Positions 1 through 8,339 are shown, counted from the first letter of the stretch. The stretch: DNA of 64,000 bases from Ignavibacteriota bacterium (GCA_026390735.1 JAPLFJ010000003.1:1-64000); one strand, 5' to 3'. Notes: generated by a model not told the origin, from the sequence alone. Numbers and translations are program-made.

Positions 1-48
1 GACTATAAAACACCGGAAGAGAAATATAGAGAAAGCCGAGTAGCATAA
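1..48 (+). CDS. 3' tail of a truncated gene, possibly an IS transposase
   Basis: An open frame enters from the left edge and stops at a TAA ending at base 48. Only 15 residues are visible, DYKTPEEKYRESRVA. A short 'YKTPEE' stretch near the C-terminus resembles the ends of integrase-core (DDE) transposases of IS3/IS481-like elements, and a sequence resembling an IS end follows about 70 bases later. Both points are weak; the family is an inference from very little sequence and it could be any other gene. Confidence 0.25.
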   Translation, partial: DYKTPEEKYRESRVA

Positions 49-116
49 GTTATTAACATGCTAACAAAAAGAAAGAAAAAAGTAGCAAAAAAGAAAGAAA
101 AAAAGAACCTACTACT

Positions 117-140
117 GTCAACTTTTTTCAGGAAGAGACA
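117..140. mobile_element. Possible right terminal inverted repeat of an insertion sequence
   Basis: The stretch reads CTGTCAACTTTTTTCAGG followed by AAGAGACA. It resembles the ends of IS3/IS481-type elements, which often run TGT-AAC-T-rich-CAGG. It lies just after a possible transposase tail and directly abuts a palindromic repeat. The left end is outside the window, so neither the matching inverted repeat nor a target duplication can be seen. Confidence 0.3.
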
Positions 141-141
141 A

Positions 142-199
142 ACCCACCCCATCTCCGTCTAAAGAACAGACGGAGCCACCCCTCCAAGGAGGGGATTTC
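142..199. repeat. Dispersed two-hairpin palindromic repeat (element A, copy 1)
   Basis: The element starts ACCCACCCC, followed by hairpin one (CTCCGTCT 153-160, AGACGGAG 168-175) and hairpin two (CCCCTCC 179-185, GGAGGGG 188-194). The same architecture, with the same CCACCCCTCCAAGGAGGGGA end, recurs at 55267. A variant interrupted by another palindrome lies at 53217. Such REP/MITE-like units are widespread in Bacteroidota genomes. This copy sits between the presumed IS end and the start of the next gene, so it may also act as a terminator. Confidence 0.7.
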
Positions 200-224
200 A
201 AAAGATTAAAACATTATTTATTAT

Positions 225-662
225 ATGAAAATAGTTTTGGGGATATTGGTTTGTTTGTGCCTGGCGCAGTTTGCGGAGGCGCAGGATATTATTGAGAAGA
301 AGACGGACAGCGGTGCCGTGTACGTGAAGGAGTTTTATTGTAAGGATGTTGTGATGGATGCGGACAGGACTGATATGCTGATGTTTAACTTCTTCGTGTA
401 TTTTACGTTGAGAGGGTTCAATTCTGCGATGCACATTAATGGGATTGATGTTTACGGGAACAGAACTGACGGAAGGATGAATTATAAGGCGGTGATGGAT
501 TACAGGGATAAGGTTCTGAGTGTGAGGTTTGAATATACGGCAAGGGATCTGGTGTCGGGCCCTTCGATGAGGATACAGAAGGATGAGATTCCTGAGAGCG
601 TGAAGGATTCGATTGATAGTTTTTATGAGGGAGCTTTGAAGACAGTTATGAGTTATGAGTAG
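225..662 (+). CDS. Secreted protein of unknown function
   Basis: The 145-residue product starts with a clear signal peptide (MKIVLGILVCLCLAQFAEAQ, cleavage after about residue 20). It continues as a mixed alpha/beta domain with no motif I recognise. The gene stands alone between a palindromic repeat upstream and degenerate intergenic sequence downstream. Its codons favour G at the third position (gcg, gag, aag, ggg), unlike the A/T-ending codons of most neighbours and more like the sorting-domain segments of the 44-56 kb array. This could mean a different expression level or a recent arrival. No function is assigned. Confidence 0.7.
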   Translation: MKIVLGILVCLCLAQFAEAQDIIEKKTDSGAVYVKEFYCKDVVMDADRTDMLMFNFFVYFTLRGFNSAMHINGIDVYGNRTDGRMNYKAVMDYRDKVLSVRFEYTARDLVSGPSMRIQKDEIPESVKDSIDSFYEGALKTVMSYE

Positions 663-767
663 AGAGCAAAAGTAAAAAACAAAACTGTAGTTCAGGCAGC
701 GCGTTCTATACGTCCAGATGTATCGGGACTTGAAGCAATAAGGGATTTTAAAAAGAGTAAAAGATTT

Positions 768-833
768 GTCCACGAATTAGACTAATTACACGAATTAGAG
801 AAAAAGAATTTCTTAGGCTAAGAACAAATGAAT
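768..833. repeat. Degenerate dispersed intergenic repeat (element D, copy 1)
   Basis: CACGAATTAGACTAATTACACGAATTAGAG is a run of near-repeats of a CACGAATTA word. It is followed by TTAGGCTAAGAACAAA. The second part matches TTAGGCTAAGAGCAAA near 40476-40491, and a looser form is at about 60059. The run of ACGAATT words resembles a filler sequence seen in intergenic regions of many Bacteroidota; its function is unknown. Confidence 0.5.
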
Positions 834-876
834 AATAAATAAACCAATGAGCTAAGAATTTTCAAGCTACATTAAT

Positions 877-1116
877 TCAGAAATAGCCGTCTTTGTCGGT
901 GTTGAGTTTTATCAGGAGATAGATTACCGATGCCATTATGAGAAAGATAAAGAATGAGACGTGAAGTTCGCCTGCCAGCAAGAGTAACCATTGTATTGGT
1001 ACTAATACGACGAATAATATCGTGAGCATTGCCGTTAGAAACGGCCTTAGAAATGTCCGGCTGCTCTGTGCAGAGTACCTTCCGTAATGCTGACTGTATT
1101 CCATTATGTTGTTCAT
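877..1116 (-). CDS. Small membrane protein
   Basis: A 79-residue product with a polar N-terminal segment rich in Tyr, Ser, Gln and Arg, then two hydrophobic helices (about residues 27-48 and 53-70) and a short charged tail ending DKDGYF. It looks like a two-helix inner-membrane protein with both ends probably in the cytoplasm. No family is recognised. It is transcribed divergently from the LysM-type gene at 1335. It could be a spurious frame, but the coherent hydrophobic pattern argues for a real gene. Confidence 0.55.
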   Translation of the reverse strand: MNNIMEYSQHYGRYSAQSSRTFLRPFLTAMLTILFVVLVPIQWLLLLAGELHVSFFIFLIMASVIYLLIKLNTDKDGYF

Positions 1117-1278
1117 TTTATTGTTGTCTTATTTTTCATACGACGTTTTGAGGGGTTTTGTTCCCTGGAAAAGGAGTTGAAGAAGTTTCAGAACCAAAAG
1201 TGATACGGATAAATATATTGTTAATAAATACTTTAATTAATAGATTGCTTAAAGACTGAGGTACAAAGTCTTCGGGTT

Positions 1279-1309
1279 TTGACACTTTTAAAGAATTTTT
1301 TAATATAAT
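1279..1309 (+). promoter_or_regulatory. Candidate promoter for the LysM-like protein gene
   Basis: TTGACA (1279-1284) and TATAAT (1304-1309) are exact sigma-70-type boxes, separated by 19 bases, which is long for that class. A start site a few bases downstream would fall at about 1315. That would place the ATG at 1335, rather than 1314, behind a short leader. Confidence 0.4.
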
Positions 1310-1334
1310 TATTATGCAAAGGAGATTCTCAGAT

Positions 1335-2090
1335 ATGAATTTTTACAAACTCCCCGTTATTATGCTGGCATTCTTTCTCGTTTTTGCGGTGAAAGTTTCT
1401 TATGCACAGTATGAAGAAGTTAAAGTTGACCCTAATGGTGATATGGATAATGACCAGTGGGAAGCACAAATCACTGACTTTACTGCAAAGAAGAATGATC
1501 TTACTACTAAGATTGCTGACTTACAGAAAGAAATTGATGAACTGACGGCAAAGACGACATCGAGAGACGTTGATCTTAGAAACGCTGAAGATGCTTTCTG
1601 GAGCGAAGTTGGTGGAAAAGAAAATTATGGTTCTTTTAAGAGCAATCTGGAAAGACTTGAAAAAGTCTGCAGAAATAAAGAAGGTTCGAAAGAAGATGCT
1701 ATGAAAATATTCGAATCGATGAGCACTATGAAGATGAAATGCCATCCCGAATTTTTTGCAAGGTTCAACAGTCTGAAGAAGTGTCTTGAAGGCTGGAATA
1801 ATTCTGTTCCGCAATATGTAGTCCTTAAGGGCGATTATCTGTTCATCATTGCAGCACGTAATGATGTGTACAATAATAAACATATGTGGCCTGTAATCTG
1901 GGAAGCCAATGAAAATGGTGTAATCGAAGCCCCAAGAGGTATTCCGAAGACAATCAAGAACCCGCATTTGATTTATCCGGGTCAGGTTCTGAAAATTCCT
2001 GCAATGTCGGAAAGCCTTAAGAAGTCGTCTATATTCGACAGATCGAAGGGCTGGCTTGACTGGAAGAATAGAAGAAACAGGAAGAAATAG
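1335..2090 (+). CDS. Secreted coiled-coil protein with a C-terminal LysM-like domain
   Basis: The start at 1335 gives a clean signal peptide (MNFYKLPVIMLAFFLVFAVKVSYAQ) and 251 residues; an in-frame ATG at 1314 would add seven residues in front of it. Residues about 40-75 are Lys/Glu/Asp-rich with heptad-like leucines, suggesting a coiled coil. Near the C-terminus a segment runs from YVVLKGDYLFIIAA through ANENG to NPHLIYPGQVLKIP. That is the layout of a LysM peptidoglycan-binding domain with an insertion. The last 30 residues are very basic. The likely role is a periplasmic cell-wall-binding protein; the function is otherwise unknown. A hairpin with a T-run ends the transcript. Confidence 0.75.
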   Translation: MNFYKLPVIMLAFFLVFAVKVSYAQYEEVKVDPNGDMDNDQWEAQITDFTAKKNDLTTKIADLQKEIDELTAKTTSRDVDLRNAEDAFWSEVGGKENYGSFKSNLERLEKVCRNKEGSKEDAMKIFESMSTMKMKCHPEFFARFNSLKKCLEGWNNSVPQYVVLKGDYLFIIAARNDVYNNKHMWPVIWEANENGVIEAPRGIPKTIKNPHLIYPGQVLKIPAMSESLKKSSIFDRSKGWLDWKNRRNRKK

Positions 2091-2164
2091 TTTTTCGTTG
2101 ATAGTTGTCCGTTGTCAGTTTTGAGGAAAAATGGAACGCGGATTTCAAAGATAAGTTTAATTAT

Positions 2165-2204
2165 AAAGACTGGGGATGGTTATTATCTTCAGTCTTTCTT
2201 TTTT
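2165..2204 (+). terminator. Rho-independent terminator after the LysM-like gene
   Basis: AAAGACTG (2165-2172) pairs with CAGTCTTT (2190-2197) around an 17-base loop, and the right arm runs into a T-rich tract (CTTTTTT). It sits 75 bases after the stop codon at 2090. Confidence 0.65.
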
Positions 2205-2298
2205 AAGACATTATTGAATAGCAATAATATAATAATTTGACTAATTTTGTACTGTTAGAATATTAAACGATAATCTATAAATTTTAAAATATATATTT

Positions 2299-2634
2299 AT
2301 GAAGAAAATTATTTTCATAGTCACAATCGTTGCTTTGATGGTAAGCGGATTCTTTTTCTACAACAGCAGAACAATTGCTGACGATAAAGACAAATGCTGC
2401 AACAAAGAATGTCCTAAGTATTCAGAATGCGAAAAGAAATGCGATAAGACCAGCGAAGAGTGCAAGAAACAAGGTGAAGACTGCAAGAAACAGTGCGAAA
2501 CCAAATGCGATAAAAAAGAAGGTCAGTCACAGATGAACGGATGTCCGAAATCTAACTGCCAGCAGAACACAGGCTGCATGAACAAGAACGGCGAAATGAA
2601 GAAGACCGGTGAATGTCCGAACAAGAATAAATAA
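2299..2634 (+). CDS. Cysteine-rich exported or membrane-anchored small protein
   Basis: The 111-residue product has a hydrophobic N-terminal signal or anchor (MKKIIFIVTIVALMVSGFFFY). The mature part is hydrophilic and rich in Lys and Glu, with 13 cysteines in irregular spacing (for example KCCNKEC, EKKC, KKQC, ETKC). This composition suggests metal binding or multiple disulfides in the periplasm. It does not fit a named family that I recognise. A possible -7 element TAATTTTG lies at 2242-2249, and a strong terminator follows the stop. It appears monocistronic. Confidence 0.7.
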   Translation: MKKIIFIVTIVALMVSGFFFYNSRTIADDKDKCCNKECPKYSECEKKCDKTSEECKKQGEDCKKQCETKCDKKEGQSQMNGCPKSNCQQNTGCMNKNGEMKKTGECPNKNK

Positions 2635-2659
2635 ACCGGATTTCATACATAAGTTTTTT

Positions 2660-2683
2660 AAACCCGGTTTAGCCGGGTTTTTT
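2660..2683 (+). terminator. Rho-independent terminator after the Cys-rich gene
   Basis: AACCCGG (2661-2667) pairs perfectly with CCGGGTT (2673-2679) over a TTTAG loop, followed by a run of T to 2683. It lies 27 bases after the stop at 2634. Confidence 0.85.
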
Positions 2684-2730
2684 ATTCCCCTTTTCTGTTC
2701 TCCTTATATTAAAACCGGTTGTCAATTCAG

Positions 2731-2761
2731 TTTGCAATGGATTGACAGATTATTATATTTG
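2731..2761 (+). promoter_or_regulatory. Bacteroidota-type promoter, nearly leaderless
   Basis: TTTG (2731-2734), a 19-base spacer and TATATTTG (2754-2761) match the Bacteroidota promoter consensus TTTG-N19-21-TAnnTTTG. The ATG of the downstream gene begins at 2766, so the transcript would start at or within a few bases of the start codon. Confidence 0.65.
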
Positions 2762-2765
2762 TATT

Positions 2766-3416
2766 ATGAAGAAGTATAAAAACTGTATTGCAGTAATAGG
2801 TGATATTCACGGATGTATTAAAGAACTGACTGAATTGTACGAAAAGCTATCAGAGTTTGACGTGCCTGTTTATTCTGTCGGGGATTTTATCGACCGGGGT
2901 GAACACTCTCAGGAAGTAATTGATTTTATGGTAGAGAAAAAGATTAAGGCTGTGACTGGTAATCACGAAGCATGGTTTCTTGAGGCGATGACTGAGGATG
3001 TTGAGCGATTTAAAAACTGGATACACTGCGGGGGCGGTCCGACTTTACGAAGTTATGTGTCGAATCTTGAAGGATTGACAGTCAAAGGTTACAGAGATAT
3101 AATGATTAAAACAGGACACTACGACTTTATTGCTTCCCTGCCGATGAAGTTTGAGATTAACAATGTTTTTATTTCACATGCAGGAAAGGTTGAAGGCGGT
3201 GATGATGCTTCGCTTTATTTCAATTACCGTGAACCCGAAAAGATTAAAGGTAAGTTACAGGTATTCGGACATAAGCCGAAAGATAATTTAGTTTATGAAA
3301 AGGGATGGTATGCGAATGTAGATACGGGTTGTGTTTACGGGAATGCTCTGACAGCTGTGATTGTGGATACCGTTAATGGTGAGATAGTGGATCAGGTGGC
3401 GGTTGGGAGTTATTAA
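2766..3416 (+). CDS. Metallophosphoesterase (PPP-type Ser/Thr phosphatase or ApaH-like)
   Basis: A 216-residue calcineurin-like phosphoesterase. The metal-binding motifs occur in family order: GDIHG near the N-terminus, GDFIDRG, GNHEAW, a SHAG segment in the middle and GHKP near the C-terminus. An Asp after the last motif (VDTGCVYG) is typical of bacterial PrpA/PphA or ApaH-like enzymes. It probably hydrolyses phosphoproteins or dinucleoside polyphosphates in the cytoplasm; substrate cannot be told from sequence. The start at 2766 is preferred over 2742 because the domain begins immediately after it and the promoter overlaps the upstream codons. It is monocistronic and ends at a shared bidirectional terminator. 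Confidence 0.9.
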   Translation: MKKYKNCIAVIGDIHGCIKELTELYEKLSEFDVPVYSVGDFIDRGEHSQEVIDFMVEKKIKAVTGNHEAWFLEAMTEDVERFKNWIHCGGGPTLRSYVSNLEGLTVKGYRDIMIKTGHYDFIASLPMKFEINNVFISHAGKVEGGDDASLYFNYREPEKIKGKLQVFGHKPKDNLVYEKGWYANVDTGCVYGNALTAVIVDTVNGEIVDQVAVGSY

Positions 3417-3417
3417 A

Positions 3418-3460
3418 GTAACTCACCGCAGAGATTACAAAGTTCACAGAGCCGAATCGG
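3418..3460. repeat. Degenerate intergenic filler repeat
   Basis: CACCGCAGAGATTACAAAGTTCACAGAG resembles the low-complexity filler built from 'CGCAGAG...CACAGAG' words found between genes in many Bacteroidota. There is one copy in this window. Function is unknown and the assignment rests on pattern memory only. Confidence 0.3.
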
Positions 3461-3535
3461 GGTTAAAAGATAAAAGAAGAGAATGTAAAATTTATAAAAG
3501 AGAATTCAAAGAGAAGAAAACAGAGTAAGTATACT

Positions 3536-3562
3536 AAAGGTGCTGAGATAATCAGCACCTTT
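3536..3562. terminator. Bidirectional terminator between convergent genes
   Basis: AAAGGTGCTGA (3536-3546) pairs perfectly with TCAGCACCTTT (3552-3562) over a five-base loop. It sits between the stop at 3416 on the plus strand and the stop at 3574 on the minus strand. The plus direction runs into a T-rich tract (CCTTTTCATTTTAATTTT). Confidence 0.8.
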
Positions 3563-3573
3563 TCATTTTAATT

Positions 3574-4269
3574 TTAGAAAGAGATAGCGCCCTGTATTCC
3601 CATCGTAACAACGTATGTGTTAAAGCCGAAGAGCGGTGCACCGTTCATAAGCGTAGGGAATGTCATAGACATTACAAACTTAATGTTTTCACCGCCGACT
3701 TTTCCGACGAGTGTGGGTTCGAAGAATGTGCATTCGTTCGTCATATTGGGAAGATAATTATCCCGTAATTCAGTGAACTTAACGTTGCTGAACCGCATTG
3801 CGATACCGCCTTCAAAGTAAGGCGATATGTAGCCGAAGTTTGCCTGCATAAACCATCTGTTGAATGCTCCGTATGAAGTTCTGCTGAAATCCCACGGAAA
3901 TCCGATAATACCTGCAGTATCAGAGGATGTTCCGTAACCGTATCCGCCGTATACTTCATAAACAAACGTTTTGTTCATCTTACCGTATCCACCGATTCCT
4001 ATTTCGCGGAAATACTGCTTCCTCTGATTTTTAGTAAGAAATGAACCGTTTACGATAATTCCTATATGGTTAATTGGTGAATAAGCAAGTTTGCCTTCAA
4101 AACCGGCTGTTCCAAAAGATGCTTCGGCCTTTATCTGTTGCTTGTTGGTACCATCGAAAAGAGGCACGTTCGGCTGGTTTGCCGTGTAAAGAACTGTTTC
4201 GCAGGATGAAAGTGTCAGTGCAAATAATATCAACACTATAAGTGCGAAAGGGAAATTAAGTCTCTTCAT
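3574..4269 (-). CDS. Lipoprotein with beta-barrel-like repeats
   Basis: A 231-residue protein with a lipoprotein signal peptide; the lipobox LSSC puts the lipidated Cys at about residue 23. The mature part alternates aromatic/glycine strands (YGGYGYG, FEGGIAMRF, GFNTYVVTMG) and ends in a strand-like VTMGIQGAISF. This suggests a small outer-membrane-associated beta-rich protein. No defined family is recognised. It is convergent with the metallophosphoesterase and shares its terminator. Confidence 0.7.
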   Translation of the reverse strand: MKRLNFPFALIVLILFALTLSSCETVLYTANQPNVPLFDGTNKQQIKAEASFGTAGFEGKLAYSPINHIGIIVNGSFLTKNQRKQYFREIGIGGYGKMNKTFVYEVYGGYGYGTSSDTAGIIGFPWDFSRTSYGAFNRWFMQANFGYISPYFEGGIAMRFSNVKFTELRDNYLPNMTNECTFFEPTLVGKVGGENIKFVMSMTFPTLMNGAPLFGFNTYVVTMGIQGAISF

Positions 4270-4397
4270 CTTATATAATTTGATTAATCAAAATACACTG
4301 AAGGAATTTAGTGATTATCTAATAGAAATGGAATTCAAAACACTCGAATGACACGGATAACGGGAGACATAAAACAGGGGGCTGTTAACTTAAGATG

Positions 4398-4826
4398 TTA
4401 TTTTTTCTCGAGTGAGGGTACGTCATTGACTAATGCGTCTGTGTGTCCGCGCATGTAGCCCATCCATTTTTTCATAACCTCATCCTGTTTGGGCTTATCT
4501 GTAAACATTTTCATGAAGATTTCGTCTCCCCTTTTCTGTGCTTTTCCCATTGATTCGAAATCCTTGTATTCGGATATGAAACAAACGTTCCAGCTCGGTC
4601 CTGAAAAATGTCTGAATACTTTAATGCTCAGTATGAATTCATTCTGCGCATCCATAGGCTTGCCTACTTCTTCGTAGAATTTCATAAAATCTTCAAGCTG
4701 GTCGTAATTTAGCGATAAATAATTCATTTCGTAAAAGTGGCTGGATTTTTCCTGTGAGTATGATAACTTTGAGAAAGCTGACATTGCGATCATAAACGCA
4801 AGCAGTATTAATAATTTGTTTTTCAT
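4398..4826 (-). CDS. Secreted protein of unknown function
   Basis: A 142-residue product with an N-terminal signal peptide (MKNKLLILLAFMIAMSAFSKLSYSQ). The mature domain contains YLSLNYDQLEDFMKFYEEVGKPM and a WNVCFISEYKDFESMGKAQ segment. The pattern of short strands and helices resembles a dimeric alpha/beta-barrel (ABM/NIPSNAP-like) fold of about 100 residues, but this is only a structural impression. Probably periplasmic. It lies alone on the minus strand, followed downstream by the lipoprotein gene. Confidence 0.65.
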   Translation of the reverse strand: MKNKLLILLAFMIAMSAFSKLSYSQEKSSHFYEMNYLSLNYDQLEDFMKFYEEVGKPMDAQNEFILSIKVFRHFSGPSWNVCFISEYKDFESMGKAQKRGDEIFMKMFTDKPKQDEVMKKWMGYMRGHTDALVNDVPSLEKK

Positions 4827-5186
4827 AGTGATGCTTTCCTTTTATTTTTAAAGGTTTAATAAAACAAAGCCCCCTTGTTCTATATTAATAAAAAACAATC
4901 ATTGATGAATTAACGTTCGTTATGATTCAATTATCTTCTGAGAAATTAAGCCTTTAAGGTTTGTGATAATAAATCAGAATGACAGCACAATGTTCTTGTA
5001 TTCCTTCGGGCAGTCCCGGGAGCTTAAAAGTGTGAACGTACTTCAGCTTTGATCTATTTGCACTTGAGATACTGACGCAGATTATATAACTTGCTATCAA
5101 CAAGGATTATTGATAATTATTTACTCGCAAATCTGTAATTGATGTTTATTTAATCTCATTTATTAACGTTATTAAGAAAAGTGTAA
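4827..5186. other. Intergenic region with a possible gene remnant
   Basis: A 360-base gap between a minus-strand gene and the TonB-receptor gene. On the minus strand a short frame ends at the TCA complement at 4975. It encodes ...PKEYKNIVLSF-stop, which resembles the last residues of the lipoprotein ending at 8340 (NIENVVLSF-stop). The frame is closed by a stop about 23 codons upstream. I see no intact gene, no convincing promoter and no clear RNA structure here. Confidence 0.4.
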
Positions 5187-7505
5187 ATGTTCAGATGTAT
5201 TGCTTTGGTTATAACATTTTTGCTTCTGCAGTGTTCCGTTAATGCGCAAAGCAATAATTACTCCGTAGGGGGTACGGTTAAAGATGCCAACTCAGGCGAG
5301 GTGCTGATTGGCGCAGTTGTTTACGTTAAAGAATTAAAAGGGACCGGAACAGGCAGCAATGAATACGGCTTTTATTCACTTACACTTAAACAGGGTAATT
5401 ATAATTTAATATTTTCATACATCGGTTTTCAGAATGACACAGTAAATATTGAGTTAACCACTGACAAGAGAATAGATGTTTCGCTTAAAAGCAGTACTTT
5501 CCAGACTGATGAGATTACTGTTTCCGATAAGGATGATAAGGAAAGGCTGAAAAACCCTTTGATGGGAGTTGAAAAGCTTGACCTTAAGGAAATAAACAGA
5601 CTCCCTATTCTTTTTGGTGAAAGAGATATATTAAAAACTATTCAGTTACTGCCCGGCATTAAAAGTGCCAACGAAGGAAGCAACGGATTCAGCGTTCGCG
5701 GCGGGAATTATGACCAGAACCTGATTCTGCTCGATGAAGCGCCTGTTTACAATGCAGCACATTTACTCGGATTCTTTTCCACTTTTAATTCGGATGCAAT
5801 AAACGATGTGACTATTTATAAAGGTACACAACCCGCACAGTACGGAGGAAGATTATCTTCTGTTCTCGACATAAAAATGAAAGAAGGTAATAACCAGTAT
5901 TATAATCTTTCAGGAGGTATTGGTCTAATTTCATCCAAACTTAATTTAGAAGGTCCTATAGTTAAAGATAAAGGTTCATTCCTGATTACGGCAAGAAGAA
6001 CTTATGCAGATATGTTTTTAAAGTTATCGAGCAATAAAACTGTGCAGGACAGGCGTTTGTATTTTTACGACCTGAATACCAAGGTTAACTATCAGGTTTC
6101 AGGAAAAGACAAACTGTTTATATCGGGATATTTCGGAAAAGATGTATTAACAATGGGTAATACAAACACTACTGACTGGGGAAATGTCACTGCTACAGTA
6201 AGACTGAATCATATTTTCAGTAATAAGTTATTTTCAAACACATCTCTTATTTACAGCGATTACCATTATAACATAGGGATATCAAACGACGAGAATGATT
6301 TTAATGTATTGTCGAGCATTACAGATTATAATCTGAAACAGGAGTTTCAGTTTTTCCCCGACCCAAAGAACTCAATCAGGTTCGGGTTTAATTCTATATA
6401 CCATAAGGTATCTCCGGGAATAGTTGAAGTAGTAAACGGTACTACAAACAGAAACGATATGCAGAATCGATACAGTCTTGAGAATTCTTTATGGGCAGGG
6501 ACGGAGTCAGAAGTCTTTAAGTGGCTTTACGTAAGCGCAGGAATCAGGCTTACTGCATTCACTGTTCTGGGTAAGGGTGATTTCTATACACTCGATGCCA
6601 GCAATAACATTATAGATACAACCACTTATGACGGCGGTATTGTAAAGACATTCGTTAATCCTGAGCCAAGGATTTCTGCAAGTATAATTCTAAACAAAAG
6701 GACTTCTCTGAAAGCTTCGTACACACACAACATTCAGAACTTTCATCTTATTTCCAACTCGACTTCTACAAACCCGACAGATAAATGGCTGTCGAGCACT
6801 AACAACGTTAACCCTGAAATCGGTGATCAGTTTTCACTCGGTTATTTCCATAACTTCGAAGGGTATGAATTCAGCGTGGAAGGGTATTACAAGACAGTAC
6901 AGAACGTGATTGATTACAAAGACAATGCAAACGTTACGAATATTGATGCCATTGAATCGCAGCTACTTTACGGGCAGGGGCGGTCCTACGGTATTGAACT
7001 GTTCTTAAAAAAGAAGGTCGGGAATTTAACGGGCTGGATAAGTTATATGTTTTCAAGGACCGAGCAGAAGATTAACACAGTAAACAATAATGACTGGTAT
7101 CCTTCTAAACAGGACAGGACACACGACATATCAGTTGTTGCGATGTACGACGTTAACAGCAGGTTTAATCTATCGGCAACATGGGTTTACCATACCGGAA
7201 ATGCGGTTACTTTCCCGAGCGGGAAATATACACTGAATAACCATGTCTATTATTATTATACAGAAAGAAACGGATACCGTATGCCTGCTTTTCACAGGCT
7301 TGATATTGGAGGAACTATAAAACTTGGTTCGGGTAAAAAGTTTACTTCCGAACTTGCATTCGGTTGTTACAATATGTACGGGCAGAAGAATGTTTTTACG
7401 ATAGACTTCAGGGAAAGTACTACTGTGCCTAACACTACGGAAGCAGTTAAAACATATTTGTTCCAGTGGGTTCCTTATGTAACCTGGAATTTTAATTTTA
7501 AATGA
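5187..7505 (+). CDS. TonB-dependent outer-membrane receptor with carboxypeptidase-like N-domain
   Basis: A 772-residue protein with signal peptide (about residues 1-20, ending NAQ). Residues about 25-110 form a carboxypeptidase-D regulatory-like beta sandwich (YSVGGTVKDANSGEVLIGAVV). Residues about 120-230 form a plug domain (GERDILKTIQLLPGI, FSVRGGNYDQNLILLDEAPVY). The remainder is a beta barrel ending in the aromatic-rich strand YVTWNFNFK. Such receptors import siderophores, cobalamin, peptides or glycans using TonB energy; the substrate is unknown here. The stop overlaps the start of a DUF4249 lipoprotein, a pairing common in Bacteroidota that suggests a receptor-accessory complex. Confidence 0.92.
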   Translation: MFRCIALVITFLLLQCSVNAQSNNYSVGGTVKDANSGEVLIGAVVYVKELKGTGTGSNEYGFYSLTLKQGNYNLIFSYIGFQNDTVNIELTTDKRIDVSLKSSTFQTDEITVSDKDDKERLKNPLMGVEKLDLKEINRLPILFGERDILKTIQLLPGIKSANEGSNGFSVRGGNYDQNLILLDEAPVYNAAHLLGFFSTFNSDAINDVTIYKGTQPAQYGGRLSSVLDIKMKEGNNQYYNLSGGIGLISSKLNLEGPIVKDKGSFLITARRTYADMFLKLSSNKTVQDRRLYFYDLNTKVNYQVSGKDKLFISGYFGKDVLTMGNTNTTDWGNVTATVRLNHIFSNKLFSNTSLIYSDYHYNIGISNDENDFNVLSSITDYNLKQEFQFFPDPKNSIRFGFNSIYHKVSPGIVEVVNGTTNRNDMQNRYSLENSLWAGTESEVFKWLYVSAGIRLTAFTVLGKGDFYTLDASNNIIDTTTYDGGIVKTFVNPEPRISASIILNKRTSLKASYTHNIQNFHLISNSTSTNPTDKWLSSTNNVNPEIGDQFSLGYFHNFEGYEFSVEGYYKTVQNVIDYKDNANVTNIDAIESQLLYGQGRSYGIELFLKKKVGNLTGWISYMFSRTEQKINTVNNNDWYPSKQDRTHDISVVAMYDVNSRFNLSATWVYHTGNAVTFPSGKYTLNNHVYYYYTERNGYRMPAFHRLDIGGTIKLGSGKKFTSELAFGCYNMYGQKNVFTIDFRESTTVPNTTEAVKTYLFQWVPYVTWNFNFK

Positions 7506-8314
7506 TATCAATTATGAAAAATTTATTAAGCTATATTATCCTTCTTGCAATGACATTCACGTTTCATTCGTGTGAAGAAGTGATTGAAGTGGATTTGAAA
7601 GATGCTGCACCTGAATTGCTTATAGAAGCTAATGTATCAGATTCAACCGGGCCGTATACAGTGAGGGTATCGATGACAGTTGGTTTCAACCAGGTCAACA
7701 ATTTTCAGGGAGTTGACGGGGCTTTTCTGACATTATCTGATAATAACGGATTAACGGATACCCTGACGGAAGTATCAAATGGTATTTATACCTCTCATAA
7801 CCTTAGTGGGAGCATAAATTCTTCTTACAGTATGTTCGCAATTGTTAATGAGAAACAATACTCTTCTTTATCGCAAATACCGTTTAAAACGAATCTTGAT
7901 TCGCTGTACACCACTACAAATGGCGGAGGGGGTTTTGGTAATAATAATAAGATTAAGGTAGTCCCTAAATACAGAGACCCTGCGGGAGTTAAGAATTTCT
8001 ACAGGTTTATACTTTATATTAATGGTGTTCAGACTGATGATGTGTTTGTGCAGAATGACATAAACAGGGACGGCCAGGTTTTTAACCAGCCGTTGGCTTC
8101 GCGAACTACAATAAATGCCGGGGATTTACTGACACTTGAAATGCAGTGTATAGACGAGAATGTTTACAAATATTTTAACTCACTGGCGCGAAATTTCAGA
8201 AGAGGACTGAATCAGAGTCAGACTCCGGTTAATCCTCCAACGAATATTGCCGGTGGGAAGTTGGGTTACTTCAATGCACATACTGTACAAAGAAAGAGTG
8301 TTGTAGCACATTAA
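7502..8314 (+). CDS. DUF4249-family lipoprotein, partner of the TonB receptor
   Basis: A 270-residue lipoprotein: the signal peptide ends FHSC, giving a lipidated Cys at about residue 24. It is followed by the family's typical opening (EEVIEVDLKDAAPELLIEANV) and a strand-rich body. DUF4249 genes usually lie directly after a TonB-dependent receptor gene. Here the ATG overlaps the receptor stop by four bases (ATGA), implying translational coupling. A second ATG at 7514 would give a more conventional signal peptide. Likely anchored at the outer membrane as an accessory to the receptor; the molecular role is unknown. Confidence 0.85.
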   Translation: MISIMKNLLSYIILLAMTFTFHSCEEVIEVDLKDAAPELLIEANVSDSTGPYTVRVSMTVGFNQVNNFQGVDGAFLTLSDNNGLTDTLTEVSNGIYTSHNLSGSINSSYSMFAIVNEKQYSSLSQIPFKTNLDSLYTTTNGGGGFGNNNKIKVVPKYRDPAGVKNFYRFILYINGVQTDDVFVQNDINRDGQVFNQPLASRTTINAGDLLTLEMQCIDENVYKYFNSLARNFRRGLNQSQTPVNPPTNIAGGKLGYFNAHTVQRKSVVAH

Positions 8315-8339
8315 AGTTAAAGCCCGACTAAAATCCGGT

